A DNA stretch of 64,000 bases from Saccharopolyspora rhizosphaerae (GTDB lineage: Bacteria; Actinomycetota; Actinomycetes; Mycobacteriales; Pseudonocardiaceae): contig NZ_RSAA01000035.1 in the NCBI RefSeq assembly GCF_003931915.1, forward strand, positions 310,001-374,000, read 5' to 3'. The number at the start of each line of letters is the position of its first letter. Within the stretch, counting starts at the first letter, position 1. The notes under the pieces were generated by a model that searched no databases, was not told the DNA's origin, and saw only the letters and a program-made list of their open reading frames with translations. Shown one piece after another: positions 18,745 to 27,729 of this stretch. A program made the position numbers and the translations under genes.

Positions 18745-19965
18745 TCAGCGGTCGGCCATCTTCTTCTGCAGGTTCTCGTCCAGGCTGGCGAGGAATTCCT
18801 CGGTCGTCTGGTACGGCTGGTCGTTGCCGACCAGCAGGGCCAGGTCCTTGGTCATCTTGCCGCTCTCGACGGTCTCGACGACGACCTGCTCCAGGGCCTC
18901 GGCGAAGCCCACGACCTCCGGGGTCGAGTCCATCTTGCCCCGGGCCTGCAGGCCCCGGGTCCAGGCGTAGATCGACGCGATCGGGTTGGTCGAGGTGGGC
19001 TTGCCCTGCTGGTGCTGGCGGTAGTGGCGGGTGACCGTGCCGTGCGCGGCCTCGGCCTCCACCGTGCCGTTGGCGGTCATCAGCACCGAGGTCATCAGGC
19101 CGAGCGAGCCGAAGCCCTGCGCGACGGTGTCCGACTGCACGTCACCGTCGTAGTTCTTGCAGGCCCAGACGTAGCCGCCCTCCCACTTCAGCGCGGAGGC
19201 GACCATGTCGTCGATCAGCCGGTGCTCGTAGGTGATGCCCTTGGCCTCGAACTGGTCCTTGTACTCGTTCTCGTAGATCTCCTCGAACACGTCCTTGAAC
19301 ATGCCGTCGTAGGCCTTCAGGATCGTGTTCTTGGTCGACATGTAGACCGGGTAGCCGCGCTCCAGGCCGTACCGGAAGGACGCGTGCGCGAACTCCTCGA
19401 TCGACTTGCGGTAGTTGTACATGGCCATGGCCACGCCACCGTCGTCACCGAACTTGGCCACCTCCACCTCGATCGGCTCGGAGCCGTCCTGAGGGGTGTA
19501 GGTGATGGTGACGGTGCCCGGGCCCGGGACCTTGAAGTCGCTGGCCTTGTACTGGTCGCCGTGGGCGTGACGGCCGATGACGATCGGCTTGGTCCACGTC
19601 GGCACGTACCGCGGGATGTTGGAGATGACGATCGGCTCGCGGAAGATGACGCCACCGAGGATGTTGCGGATCGTCCCGTTCGGGCTCCGCCACATCTTCT
19701 TCAGGCCGAACTCCTCCACGCGCGCCTCATCAGGCGTGATGGTGGCGCACTTGACGCCTACGCCGTGCTTCGCGATGGCGTTCGCGGCGTCCACGGTGAC
19801 CTGGTCGTCGGTGGCGTCCCGGCGCTCGATGCCGAGGTCGTAGTAGTCGAGGTTGATGTCCAGGTAGGGGTGGATCAGCTTGTCCTTGATGAAGGACCAG
19901 ATGATCCGGGTCATCTCGTCGCCGTCCAGTTCGGCGACCGTGCCCTGGACCTTGATCTTGCTCAT
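18745..19965 (-). CDS. icd: NADP-dependent isocitrate dehydrogenase (homodimeric, eukaryote-like type)
   Basis: A 406-residue TCA-cycle enzyme converting isocitrate to 2-oxoglutarate with NADPH production. The sequence is the type II dimeric form, also found in mycobacteria as Icd1. Signatures are the N-terminal [28 protein letters not shown] (isocitrate-binding Ser/Asn/Arg), [20 protein letters not shown] (metal Asp region) and [12 protein letters not shown] (NADP site). Length matches the family (about 405). The ATG at 19965 has a GAGGAGC-type site upstream. The gene is monocistronic with its own terminator. Confidence 0.96.
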   Translation of the reverse strand: MSKIKVQGTVAELDGDEMTRIIWSFIKDKLIHPYLDINLDYYDLGIERRDATDDQVTVDAANAIAKHGVGVKCATITPDEARVEEFGLKKMWRSPNGTIRNILGGVIFREPIVISNIPRYVPTWTKPIVIGRHAHGDQYKASDFKVPGPGTVTITYTPQDGSEPIEVEVAKFGDDGGVAMAMYNYRKSIEEFAHASFRYGLERGYPVYMSTKNTILKAYDGMFKDVFEEIYENEYKDQFEAKGITYEHRLIDDMVASALKWEGGYVWACKNYDGDVQSDTVAQGFGSLGLMTSVLMTANGTVEAEAAHGTVTRHYRQHQQGKPTSTNPIASIYAWTRGLQARGKMDSTPEVVGFAEALEQVVVETVESGKMTKDLALLVGNDQPYQTTEEFLASLDENLQKKMADR

Positions 19966-20198
19966 GTGGCGGGGTGCTCCTCTCGCGAGAATGCAAGCGG
20001 TACAAGCGTACTGCTAGCGGCTTCGATTGTGCCTTGCCCCCGTCGCCCGCCACCAGGGTCGCGGCACATCCGAAGCCAGATTCACAGCCACTCCCAGGGC
20101 AATGCCAGGCCAGGCCGAGATCGTCTCCTACTCTCGAACAGGAGGACGAGTGATCTTGTCGAGCACTCGTTCGGCTGACAGGCGATGCAGGAGAGACA

Positions 20199-21032
20199 TT
20201 GGCGACAGGACCGACGCACGCGATGAGCGGGTTGGCCGGGTGGGCGGCGGTGACCGCCCTGGCCGACACTCACGCGATAGGGCAATTATCCCCCAAGACC
20301 TGGGTGGTCGGAGCCACTCTTGCCTCGGGGGCCGCGCTGCTGCCCGACATCGATCACCCGTCGTCGACCGTCGCCGCGACCTTCGGCTCCCTCTCCAAGG
20401 GCGTTTCCGCGGGCATCAGCGGGTTCAGCGGCTTCCTGTACCGGCTGACCCGCACCAAGAAGGACAGCGACCGCGAGGGCACCCACCGCGGCTTCACCCA
20501 CACGGTGGTCTTCGCCGTCCTCGCCGGGCTCATCACCACCGCGATCGTGCAGACCAGCGAAGGCAGCGCGCTGGGCGTGCTGATGTTCTTCTTCGCCGGT
20601 CTCGCGGTGCGCGGTCTGATGCACACCTGGTGCCCGCGGAAGGACGCCCTGCTGATCGCCGTCACGTCGTTGCTGCTCACGGTCGCGTGCTGGGCCTGGG
20701 CGGGGAACCAGCCCACCGACGCGGCCGCCTTCGGGCTCGCGGTGATGATCGGCTGCACCGCGCACTTCATCGGTGACGCGATCACCGAGCAGGGCTGCCC
20801 GATGCTGTGGCCGGTGCCGCTGGCCGGCAAGACCTGGTACCCGGTCGCGCCGCCGAAGGCCCTGCGCATGCGCACCGGCGGTGCCGTCGAGCTCGCCATC
20901 GTGGGCCCCGGCCTGACCCTCGCGGCGGGCGCGTTGACCTGCGTGGTGCTCTACCGGGTCGGTGCCGCCCCGTGGCTGGCCGGGCTGAACCTGCCACCGG
21001 CGGTGATGGCCTGGATCGAAGCGGGGCCGTGA
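20199..21032 (+). CDS. YdjM/DUF457-family metal-dependent membrane hydrolase-like protein
   Basis: A 277-residue membrane protein of the YdjM (DUF457) family. The motif THAMSGLAGWAAV begins the protein, LLPDIDHPSS carries a metal-type Asp-x-Asp-His, and THRGFTHT carries two more histidines. Five or so hydrophobic segments follow. In E. coli ydjM is LexA-controlled; here I see no SOS box in front. The start is the TTG at 20199 with GGAGAG seven bases upstream, giving Met-Ala-Thr-Gly-Pro-Thr-His like homologs. Enzyme activity is predicted from the family only. Confidence 0.85.
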   Translation: MATGPTHAMSGLAGWAAVTALADTHAIGQLSPKTWVVGATLASGAALLPDIDHPSSTVAATFGSLSKGVSAGISGFSGFLYRLTRTKKDSDREGTHRGFTHTVVFAVLAGLITTAIVQTSEGSALGVLMFFFAGLAVRGLMHTWCPRKDALLIAVTSLLLTVACWAWAGNQPTDAAAFGLAVMIGCTAHFIGDAITEQGCPMLWPVPLAGKTWYPVAPPKALRMRTGGAVELAIVGPGLTLAAGALTCVVLYRVGAAPWLAGLNLPPAVMAWIEAGP

Positions 21033-21159
21033 GCCGGTTGGAGCAGCGCGTGGGCCAACAGCAGGCAAACCGGGACGAACGCCCCCAATCCCTCAGATCA
21101 GCCGGATAAAGTGCTCGTGCAGGGCCACCTCGGCACTGCTCCTTGTCCCCGGAGGAAAG

Positions 21160-21588
21160 ATGCGAGCTCGAACGCGGATCGTGGCGGCCGTCCTGGCACT
21201 GCCGCTGCTGTCCGGCCTCGCCGCGTGCGGCGAGATCCAGGAGGCCCAGCAGGGGTTGCAGGACGCCAACCAGCAGATCCAAGGTGCCCAGCAGACGATG
21301 GACACCGCGCAGGCCTGCCTGCGAGCGATCAACGCGGCCAACTTCGTGCCGAACTTCGCCGACCCGCAGAAGGCGCAGGCCGACGCCCAGGCCAAGGTCG
21401 CCGAGCTGCAGCAGCTGGCCGACCAGACCGCGGACGACACGCTCAGGCAGAACCTGCTCGACGTGCAGGAGTCGGTCCAGCAGGTCGCCGACGGCGGGGT
21501 CGACATCGAGGCAAGCGCCGAGTGGACCTCCGCCCAGCTGGACAAGTACCAGGCCGTCACCACGACCTGCTCACGCCTGGCCGGCTGA
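21160..21588 (+). CDS. Putative lipoprotein, helical
   Basis: A 142-residue exported lipoprotein. The signal peptide MRARTRIVAAVLALPLLSG ends in the lipobox LAAC, so Cys23 should be lipidated. The mature part is largely Gln/Ala-rich helix (EIQEAQQGLQDANQQIQGAQ) and has two further cysteines (QACL, TTCS) that may pair. I know no named family; similar proteins are annotated as hypothetical lipoproteins. The ATG has GGAGG seven bases upstream. It follows the YdjM-like gene on the same strand after 127 bases. Confidence 0.8.
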   Translation: MRARTRIVAAVLALPLLSGLAACGEIQEAQQGLQDANQQIQGAQQTMDTAQACLRAINAANFVPNFADPQKAQADAQAKVAELQQLADQTADDTLRQNLLDVQESVQQVADGGVDIEASAEWTSAQLDKYQAVTTTCSRLAG

Positions 21589-21645
21589 CGACCATGCGGG
21601 GTGTGTCGGACGTCACCTAGCCTGGTGGAGCGGAGGTGATGTGCG

Positions 21646-21846
21646 ATGAGAGCAGCAGTGGGCGACCAGCTGCACGTGCACAGCAAGCACGTCGACGAGG
21701 CCGAGAAGTACGGCGAGATCCTGGAGGTCCTCGGGCCCGACGGCGAGCCGCCGTACAAGGTCCGCTACACCGACGGCCACGAAGGCCTGGTGTTCCCGGG
21801 CTCGGACTGCGTGATCGAGCCACCCTCCCCTCGCCGCGGAGATTGA
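21646..21846 (+). CDS. DUF1918-domain protein
   Basis: A 66-residue protein matching the actinobacterial DUF1918 family: MRAAVGDQLHV at the start, GEILEVLGPDGEPPYKVRYTDGHEGLVFPGSDCVIE in the middle. The family forms small SH3-like beta barrels, either alone or fused to other domains. Biological role unknown. The ATG follows GGAGG (TGGAGCGGAGGTGATGTGCG region). The short gap to the lipoprotein gene allows cotranscription. Confidence 0.88.
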   Translation: MRAAVGDQLHVHSKHVDEAEKYGEILEVLGPDGEPPYKVRYTDGHEGLVFPGSDCVIEPPSPRRGD

Positions 21847-21873
21847 CGGGGCCGGTCGCGCCCAGCGACCGGC

Positions 21874-22557
21874 TCACTCCCAGGACTCGGCCAGGATCGA
21901 CTCCACCTCAGCCCGGAACAGCAGTTCCGGGTCGACGTCCATCTCGGCGAACTGCCCGATCACCTCGAGGCTGATCGCGCCGTGCAGGCGCGACCAGGCG
22001 CGGACCGCCCTGCGCAGGGCGAGCACCGGCGCCTGCGGCCCGCCGCGCCGCTCGCGCCAGCCCACCAGCTGCCGGTCCAGCGCCCCGCTCGGCGCCGTGG
22101 CGGGCGCGATCTCGGCGAACGCGTCCAGGATCGGGCGGAACGCTCGATCGGCGAGCTCGGTGGTCCCCTCCGGCGCGGTGTAGCCCGGCACCGGAGTCCC
22201 GAACAGCAGCAGGAAGCGCTGCGGGCCGCCCAGCGCCCACGCCCGGAACCCAGCCGCGACCTCGCGGAACCGGTTCTCGGGCGACTTGCGGCGGTGTTCG
22301 TGGGCGATCCGCTCCACCGTCTCGGCGAGATCGCGGTAGCCGTCGACGACGAGCTCGGTGAGCAGCGCGTCGCGGTTGGCGAAGTAGCGGTAGAGCGCGG
22401 GTCCGGTGACCCCCATCCTCTTGGCGATCGCGTTCACCGAGATCCCCGCAGGTCCCGACTCCGCGAGCTGCTCCACGGCGACCTGCTTGGCCTCGTTGCG
22501 CGTCTGCTCCCGGAACCGCTCGCGGGGGCTGCGCGGCTCTGCCGGCATGTTCGCCAC
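21874..22557 (-). CDS. TetR-family transcriptional repressor
   Basis: A 227-residue regulator. The N-terminal helix-turn-helix reads AGISVNAIAKRMGVTGPALYRYFANRDALLTELV (residues about 37-70), and the C-terminal ligand-binding domain is of the TetR_C_13 (WHG-like) type, with SLEVIGQFAEMDVDPELLF near the end. It is transcribed away from the oxidoreductase at 22672, with a 114-base shared control region containing tandem 16-bp repeats. That is the usual arrangement for a repressor of itself and its neighbour. A start at Met4 (22548) is also possible. Its inducer is unknown. Confidence 0.92.
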   Translation of the reverse strand: MANMPAEPRSPRERFREQTRNEAKQVAVEQLAESGPAGISVNAIAKRMGVTGPALYRYFANRDALLTELVVDGYRDLAETVERIAHEHRRKSPENRFREVAAGFRAWALGGPQRFLLLFGTPVPGYTAPEGTTELADRAFRPILDAFAEIAPATAPSGALDRQLVGWRERRGGPQAPVLALRRAVRAWSRLHGAISLEVIGQFAEMDVDPELLFRAEVESILAESWE

Positions 22558-22622
22558 CTCCCTTGACGGACGAAGGTAACAGCTTCATGGTCGAGCAAGA
22601 GGTTCTCACTCCCGTGTCCGGC

Positions 22623-22662
22623 TGTCACTGTGTTCAGTTGTCACTGTGTTCAGTTGTCACTG
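22623..22662. repeat. Tandem 16-bp repeats in the tetR/oxidoreductase control region
   Basis: TGTCACTGTGTTCAGT occurs twice in perfect tandem (22623-22638 and 22639-22654), followed by a third partial copy TGTCACTG (22655-22662). The array ends 9 bases before the oxidoreductase ATG and lies between divergent genes. It may be the TetR operator or a recent slippage expansion. Confidence 0.6.
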
Positions 22663-22671
22663 GGGGTTGTC

Positions 22672-23697
22672 ATGGCAGGGACCGAGGTCGTGCTCACCGG
22701 GCTCGGTGAAGTGGCCGTGCGGCGGGCCGAGGTGCCCGAACCCGCACCGCGTGGCGTCGTCGTCCGCACCGAGGCGGCCGGCGTCGCCTTCGCGGAGGTG
22801 CAGATGCGGCGCGGGAAGTACCCGGCCCAGCCGGCTTTCCCGTTCGTGCCCGGGTACGACCTGGTCGGCGAGGTCGTCGCCGTCGGTTCGCAGAGCTCCT
22901 GGCGCGTCGGGCAGCGGGTGGCGGCGATGCCGCGCAGTGGCGCGTGGGCCGAGCACGTCGCCCTCCGCGACCGGGACCTCGTCGAGGTCCCCGCGGACAT
23001 CGACGCCGCCGAGGCCGTCGCGCTGGTGCTCAACGGGGTCACGGCGCGGCAGCTGCTGCGGAGGGCCGGCGTCCGAAGAGGACACTCCGTGCTGGTGCAC
23101 GGCGTCGGAGGGGGTGTCGGAGTGCTGCTGGCGCAACTGGCCGCAGCGGACGGGATCCGCGTCCTCGGGACCGCTTCCGCGCACCGGCACGAAGACCTCG
23201 ACGGCCTCGGAGCGGAGCTGATCGACCACCGCACGCAGGACGTGGCGGCGGAGGTCATCGCACGCGCCCCCGGCGGGGTCGACGCGGTCTTCGACCCGCT
23301 AGGGCCGCCGAGCCTGCCGACGTCGTGGCGTCTGCTCGCGCCCGGCGGGGTGCTCGTCAGCTACGGCAGTTCCGCGACGCTCGACCAGCCCGGACCGTGG
23401 TGGCGGCCCTACGTGGCGATCGCGCGCCTGATGGCCGGATGGGAGCTCCGCAGGCTGCTCGGCAGGACTGGAGGACGGCGCGCCCGGCTGTACTACGTGC
23501 AGGCCGGTGAACGCTCACGCGCCGACTTGACCGAGCTGCTGCGCGTGGTCGCCAGTGGACGGTTGCGCCCGCTCATCGCGGAACGACTGCCGCTGCACGA
23601 AGCGGAACGGGCGCTGGACCTGCACCTCTCCGGCGAGAAGACCGGCCGCATCGTGCTCGTGCCCAGCGCCGACGGGACAGGAAACCCGAAACGTTAG
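22672..23697 (+). CDS. Medium-chain dehydrogenase / quinone oxidoreductase-type enzyme
   Basis: A 341-residue NAD(P)H-dependent oxidoreductase of the MDR superfamily (zinc-independent, quinone reductase-like group). It has the GroES-like domain EAAGVAFAEVQMRRGKYP, PAFPFVPGYDLVGEVVAVG, then a Rossmann domain with VLVHGVGGGVGVLLAQLA and a C-terminal LHEAERALDLHLSGEKTGRIVL. I chose the ATG at 22672 (Met-Ala-Gly-Thr-Glu), preceded by GGGGG; the earlier in-frame Met at 22630 lies inside the tandem repeats. Regulation by the divergent TetR gene is likely. Substrate unknown. Confidence 0.88.
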   Translation: MAGTEVVLTGLGEVAVRRAEVPEPAPRGVVVRTEAAGVAFAEVQMRRGKYPAQPAFPFVPGYDLVGEVVAVGSQSSWRVGQRVAAMPRSGAWAEHVALRDRDLVEVPADIDAAEAVALVLNGVTARQLLRRAGVRRGHSVLVHGVGGGVGVLLAQLAAADGIRVLGTASAHRHEDLDGLGAELIDHRTQDVAAEVIARAPGGVDAVFDPLGPPSLPTSWRLLAPGGVLVSYGSSATLDQPGPWWRPYVAIARLMAGWELRRLLGRTGGRRARLYYVQAGERSRADLTELLRVVASGRLRPLIAERLPLHEAERALDLHLSGEKTGRIVLVPSADGTGNPKR

Positions 23698-23780
23698 CCG
23701 GTTCGCACCATCCCGGGCTCCCGCGCAGCGCCCCGCGTCCTTAAGGTGGTCCCATCGGGGAATCGCTAGGAGGCGGTGAA

Positions 23781-24617
23781 GTGTTGCAAGACGACCGGGA
23801 CGCGGGGGCACCGGCCGATCTTCCTGCGGTCTTCGGCCTCGGCACGGCGCTGACGACGGAGCTACCACCGGGCGAGGTCCTCACCGAGCAGATGTCGATG
23901 GCGGTCTACCCGGCCCCGCTGTGCTGGATCAGCACCGACACTCCGGGCCCGCAGCTGGCCGCCGCGCTGCGCGCCGAGCACCGCCGCAGCGGCCTGTGGC
24001 CGCTCCTGCTGTGCGACAGCGACGAGACCTTCGGCGAGCGCTGCACGGTCGGCGTGACCGCGCCGGAACCGCTGGAGCACATCGACCGCTGGCGCGTCCA
24101 CGACGTGATGGCCCGGATCTGGGACGGCCTGGTGCAGGCCGACGACGAGCTCGGCCCGGCCTACGACCTCGACGTCCTGGCGCCTTTCGACTACACCTGC
24201 CCGGGACCGGCCAAGGCCGGGAACCTGCTGGCGGACCCCGACGTGCTGGCCAACCAGCAGCTGCCCAAGCTCGTCGACGAGGACACCCGGCTCGCGCTGG
24301 TGCCCGTCAAGCGCGGCGCCGACGTGCTCACCGTGCTCGGCTGGTCCGGAGCGGCCAACCACGTGTCGCGCACCGCCGGGTTGTCGGCGATGGCGCGCAG
24401 CTGGGAGGAGCGCTTCGGCGCCCGGATCCTGCGGCTCGGCCCGGACCGGCTGGACATGAGCGTCGCCGCCCCACCGCAGACCACCGAGCACGCGGCCGCG
24501 GTCGCGGCCGAGCACTGGACCTTCTGCCCGGACCGCATCCTGCAGGAAACCGGGTCCATCTCGGCCTACGCCGCCGAGATCCGCGGCCGCCGCACCTGGT
24601 CCTTCTGGTGGGACTGA
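23781..24617 (+). CDS. DUF4253-domain protein
   Basis: A 278-residue soluble protein. The C-terminal half carries DUF4253 features: VLGWSGAANHVSRTAGLSAM, WEERFGARILRLGPDRLDM, VAAPPQTTEHAAAVAAEHW, then FCPDRILQETGSI. The N-terminal half begins with a region also seen in these proteins, GPQLAAALRAEHRRSGLWPLL. Function unknown. The family is scattered in actinobacteria and may be related to immunity-type proteins, which is speculative. The GTG at 23781 has AGGAGG about seven bases upstream. It stands alone after the oxidoreductase. Confidence 0.85.
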   Translation: MLQDDRDAGAPADLPAVFGLGTALTTELPPGEVLTEQMSMAVYPAPLCWISTDTPGPQLAAALRAEHRRSGLWPLLLCDSDETFGERCTVGVTAPEPLEHIDRWRVHDVMARIWDGLVQADDELGPAYDLDVLAPFDYTCPGPAKAGNLLADPDVLANQQLPKLVDEDTRLALVPVKRGADVLTVLGWSGAANHVSRTAGLSAMARSWEERFGARILRLGPDRLDMSVAAPPQTTEHAAAVAAEHWTFCPDRILQETGSISAYAAEIRGRRTWSFWWD

Positions 24618-24974
24618 CCGCTGTCACCGACCGCCGGCGCCGGTGACCGGCCGTCCCGCGCTCGCGGACGGCCACCCAAGACACAGCCACTCTTCCGCGT
24701 GAGGGGCTGACATTTCGCGCGAAGTGCGAGGCCATCGCCCGGGAGAGTGGGCGCTCAAGGATTCGACACCACGGCACGAGCGCGGTTCCCGACTGCGCGG
24801 GTGATCAGGGTCCCGGCGGGTGGCCCAGCACCGGGGTGATGCGGGTTCCAGCTCCGGCAGTTCCGGGGCTTCCGGCTCCCGCGGAGATCGCGCTCGCGGA
24901 GATCGCGGTGTTCGGCGACTGCGGACAAGCAGCGCAGTTGACGTCTGTGCGGTGTGGACTGTCCCTCGTGGACG
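24618..24974. other. Intergenic region with no supported gene
   Basis: About 360 bases between the DUF4253 stop and the DUF3017 terminator, which are convergent. Open frames here are Arg/Ala/Pro-rich shadows without ribosome binding sites. I see nothing else recognisable. Confidence 0.4.
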
Positions 24975-25006
24975 CGAGGCAGGCGCCCGGGAGGACGCCT
25001 GCCTCG
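24975..25006 (-). terminator. Terminator of the MFS-folD-DUF3017 cluster
   Basis: Arms CGAGGCAGGCG (24975-24985) and CGCCTGCCTCG (24996-25006) form a perfect 11-bp stem with a 10-nt loop. It begins seven bases past the DUF3017 stop. Confidence 0.7.
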
Positions 25007-25013
25007 TGGTGCT

Positions 25014-25304
25014 TCAGCCGAAGAGACCTCTGATGGTCATGGCGATGGAGATGATGACCACGCCGAACCCGCTGTAGAGGAGGATGTCCACCACCCTGCT
25101 GCGGATCGCCAGGAGGCCGGCGCGCTCGTCCGGGATCATCGCGCGCAGGCCCGCCGCCACCAGCAGCGCCAAGCCCAGCACGACCGTGCCACGACGCCAG
25201 TGCTGCAGGGCCACCAGCAGGAAGCCGATCAACCCGATGCCGCACACCAGGCCGAACGGCACGTGGATGGACAGACGAGACCTGTCCGGCAACCAGTCGC
25301 TCAC
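25014..25304 (-). CDS. DUF3017 membrane protein
   Basis: A 96-residue membrane protein with three hydrophobic segments (IHVPFGLVCGIGLIGFLLVA, GTVVLGLALLVAAGLRAMI, DILLYSGFGVVIISIAMTI) and the characteristic RAGLLAIRSRVVDI. DUF3017 proteins are actinobacterial and are typically encoded directly after folD, as here, with a 24-base gap. The GTG at 25304 begins Met-Ser-Asp-Trp-Leu. The function is not known to me. The conserved linkage suggests shared expression rather than a proven biochemical link. Confidence 0.9.
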   Translation of the reverse strand: MSDWLPDRSRLSIHVPFGLVCGIGLIGFLLVALQHWRRGTVVLGLALLVAAGLRAMIPDERAGLLAIRSRVVDILLYSGFGVVIISIAMTIRGLFG

Positions 25305-25328
25305 GTTCCTCCAGTCCCGGGGCCGAGC

Positions 25329-26180
25329 TCAGCCCAGGTTGCGCTCGGCCGCTTCGACGACGTTGGTCAGCAGCATCGCGCGGGTCATCGGGCCCACACC
25401 ACCGGGGTTCGGCGACAGGAAACCGGCGACCTCGGCGACGTCCGGGCGCACGTCGCCGGCCAGTCCGTCCTCGGTGCGGGTCACGCCCACGTCGAGCACG
25501 GCCGCGCCCGGCTTGACCATGTCCGCGGTGATCAGGTTCGGCACCCCGGCCGCGGCGACGACCACGTCCGCGCGGGAGATCTCCGAGGCCAGGTCCTTGG
25601 TGCCGGTGTGGCACAAGGTCACCGTGGAGTTCTCGCTGCGGCGGGTCAGCAGCAGGCCGATCGGGCGGCCGACCGTGATGCCACGACCGACGACCGCGAC
25701 GCGCGCGCCGTTGAGCTCGACGTCGTGGCGGCGCAGCAGCTCGATGATGCCGCGCGGAGTGCACGGCAGCGGTGCCTCCTCGCCCAGCACCAGGCGGCCG
25801 AGGCTGATCGGGTGCAGCCCGTCGGCGTCCTTGGCCGGCGCCATGCGCTCCAGCAGCGGACCGGCGTCGAGGTGCTTGGGCAGCGGCAGCTGCACGATGT
25901 AGCCGGTGCACTCCGGGTCGGCGTTGAGCTCGTCGATGACCGCCTCGACGTCAGCCTGGCTGACGTCGGCGGGGAGGTCCTTGCGGATCGACTTGATGCC
26001 GACCTTCGCGCAGTCGTTGTGCTTGGCGCGCACGTACGACTGCGAGCCGGGGTCGTCACCGACCAGCACCGTTGCCAGGCCCGGGGCCTGACCCTGCTCG
26101 ACGAGCCGAGCGACACGGGGTCGCAGCTCCTCGAAGATCGCGTCCTTGGTGGCCTTGCCGTCGAGAATCGTCGCGCTCAC
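25329..26180 (-). CDS. folD: FolD, bifunctional methylene-THF dehydrogenase / methenyl-THF cyclohydrolase
   Basis: A 283-residue enzyme that interconverts 5,10-methylene-, methenyl- and 10-formyl-tetrahydrofolate using NADP, supplying formyl groups to purine synthesis (purN and purH are in this window). Signatures are [16 protein letters not shown] with the catalytic Tyr/Lys region, [21 protein letters not shown] and the nucleotide motif [18 protein letters not shown], followed by [11 protein letters not shown]. The start is the GTG at 26180. It lies seven bases downstream of the MFS gene and 24 bases before DUF3017, so the three are probably cotranscribed. Confidence 0.97.
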   Translation of the reverse strand: MSATILDGKATKDAIFEELRPRVARLVEQGQAPGLATVLVGDDPGSQSYVRAKHNDCAKVGIKSIRKDLPADVSQADVEAVIDELNADPECTGYIVQLPLPKHLDAGPLLERMAPAKDADGLHPISLGRLVLGEEAPLPCTPRGIIELLRRHDVELNGARVAVVGRGITVGRPIGLLLTRRSENSTVTLCHTGTKDLASEISRADVVVAAAGVPNLITADMVKPGAAVLDVGVTRTEDGLAGDVRPDVAEVAGFLSPNPGGVGPMTRAMLLTNVVEAAERNLG

Positions 26181-26186
26181 AGCTGC

Positions 26187-27452
26187 TCATCGTGGCAGAT
26201 CGTCCACCTCCTGACCTCGCCGGTCCGCAGTTGCCTCCACCACTTCCGCCGCGGGCTGCAGCGGGCCGGTGCGCCACACGTGCAGCAGCACCACGGCGAA
26301 GGCGGCCACCACCAGCCCGGCGCAGGTCGCGGCCGCCGCTGCGGGACCCCCGAGGTCCATCATCGAACCGGCCAGCGGGTTGGCGATCGCGATGCCCAGC
26401 GTGCTCGCGGTGGTCGTCCAGCCGAACGCCTCGCCGCGCCGCCCGGCCGGGGCGAGGTCGGCCAGCCTGCCGTTCGACGCGGCCAGCAGCGGTGCGATCG
26501 CCGCGCCACCGACCGCCAGGACACCCCCGACCACCCACGGCGAGCCCTCCGCCACCGGTGGGAGCACCGCGGCCAGCGCGCACAGGCCCAGCGCGGCCAG
26601 CCCGCTGCGCAACCACAGCCGGTACCTGGGGAAGCCACCCATCACCAAGCCCCCGGCCAGCGACCCCAGCGCCCACGCCGCCGCCATGAACCCCGCCAGC
26701 TCCGCTTGTCCCCGGCTGCGAGCCCAGCCGACGAGCACCAGGTCCACCGCGACCAGGCCCCCGACGAGCAGCGTGAAGAAGCACATCATCGACAGGAACC
26801 CGCGCGCCCGCAGCAGACCGACCGACCGCTCCTGGGCGCCACCGCCCAGCCCACCGCGGATCCCGGCGCGCCACAGCGACGCCGCGAACAACCCGGGCCC
26901 GACAACCGCCCACACCGCCACGCAGGCCAGCGCCAACGACGGGTTCCACGCCGCGACCGCCACCGTGGCCAGCATCGGAGCCACGACGTACAGCAGCTCC
27001 TGCAGCGTCGCCTCGACCGCGTAGGCCGCCTCCCGCGCCTCCCCGGTGGCCAGGCGCGGCCACATCGACCGGGCCACCTGCCCCAGGGGTGGCGCGGCGA
27101 GGCCGGTGGCCAGCGCCACCGGCAGCATCACCCACCAGCGCGCCGGGTCGACCCAGTGCGCGGTCCCGATCATCGCCGCGAAGCCCGTCGACTGCACCAG
27201 CCCGCTCACCACCAGCACCTTCGCGACCGAGCTGCGGTCGGCCGCGCGACCGCGCACCGGTCCGGCGATCGCGTGCCCGACGGTCATCGCGGTGCAGATG
27301 ACACCGCCGGCCGCGTACGAGCCGGTCCACTCGGCGACCAGGAAGGTCAGCACCATCACCTGCGCCGGGATGTAGAGGCGCGCCAGCAGGGCGGAGGCCA
27401 TCAGTGACGGAGCGTGCGGGACGGCGGCCAGCAGTCGGTAAGGACGGAACAC
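26187..27452 (-). CDS. MFS transporter, probable drug/metabolite exporter
   Basis: A 421-residue, roughly 12-helix permease of the major facilitator superfamily. The loop between helices 2 and 3 carries a degenerate signature (AGPVRGRAADRSSVAKVLVV). The second half includes EAFGWTTTASTLGIAIANPLAGSMMD, a feature of export-type members near the actinobacterial EmrB/AraJ-like groups. Substrate unknown. The start at GTG 27452 has no strong ribosome binding site; Met18 (MASALLARLY) is an alternative. It is the first gene of the MFS-folD-DUF3017 run. Confidence 0.85.
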   Translation of the reverse strand: MFRPYRLLAAVPHAPSLMASALLARLYIPAQVMVLTFLVAEWTGSYAAGGVICTAMTVGHAIAGPVRGRAADRSSVAKVLVVSGLVQSTGFAAMIGTAHWVDPARWWVMLPVALATGLAAPPLGQVARSMWPRLATGEAREAAYAVEATLQELLYVVAPMLATVAVAAWNPSLALACVAVWAVVGPGLFAASLWRAGIRGGLGGGAQERSVGLLRARGFLSMMCFFTLLVGGLVAVDLVLVGWARSRGQAELAGFMAAAWALGSLAGGLVMGGFPRYRLWLRSGLAALGLCALAAVLPPVAEGSPWVVGGVLAVGGAAIAPLLAASNGRLADLAPAGRRGEAFGWTTTASTLGIAIANPLAGSMMDLGGPAAAAATCAGLVVAAFAVVLLHVWRTGPLQPAAEVVEATADRRGQEVDDLPR

Positions 27453-27729
27453 GTGATAACCATCGCGTCCTGCACGGCCGTACCGCTACCGGTTTTCCGG
27501 GGGCCTTGATTGATCCAATGCACCTGGTGGTGTGATGTTCTTCCGAACATCCAGCGGGCAAGCTCTGGGGCGAGATCACCGGCCGGACCGGGGTGATCTT
27601 GAAAACCGCCACAAGACGATCACCGGCGCCGCGGATGTCACACACAGCGCACAACGCCGGGCCCGCGTCGAGTAGCGTTTCGGCGGGGTGGAGTCGGGTT
27701 GCCTCGTCGAGAGGGGGAGGATGTCACCC

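Noticed and set aside
24805..25911. A leftward frame overlapping folD and DUF3017 in another phase
   Set aside because: Arg/His/Gly-rich and inconsistent with the strong folD frame; no start signal.
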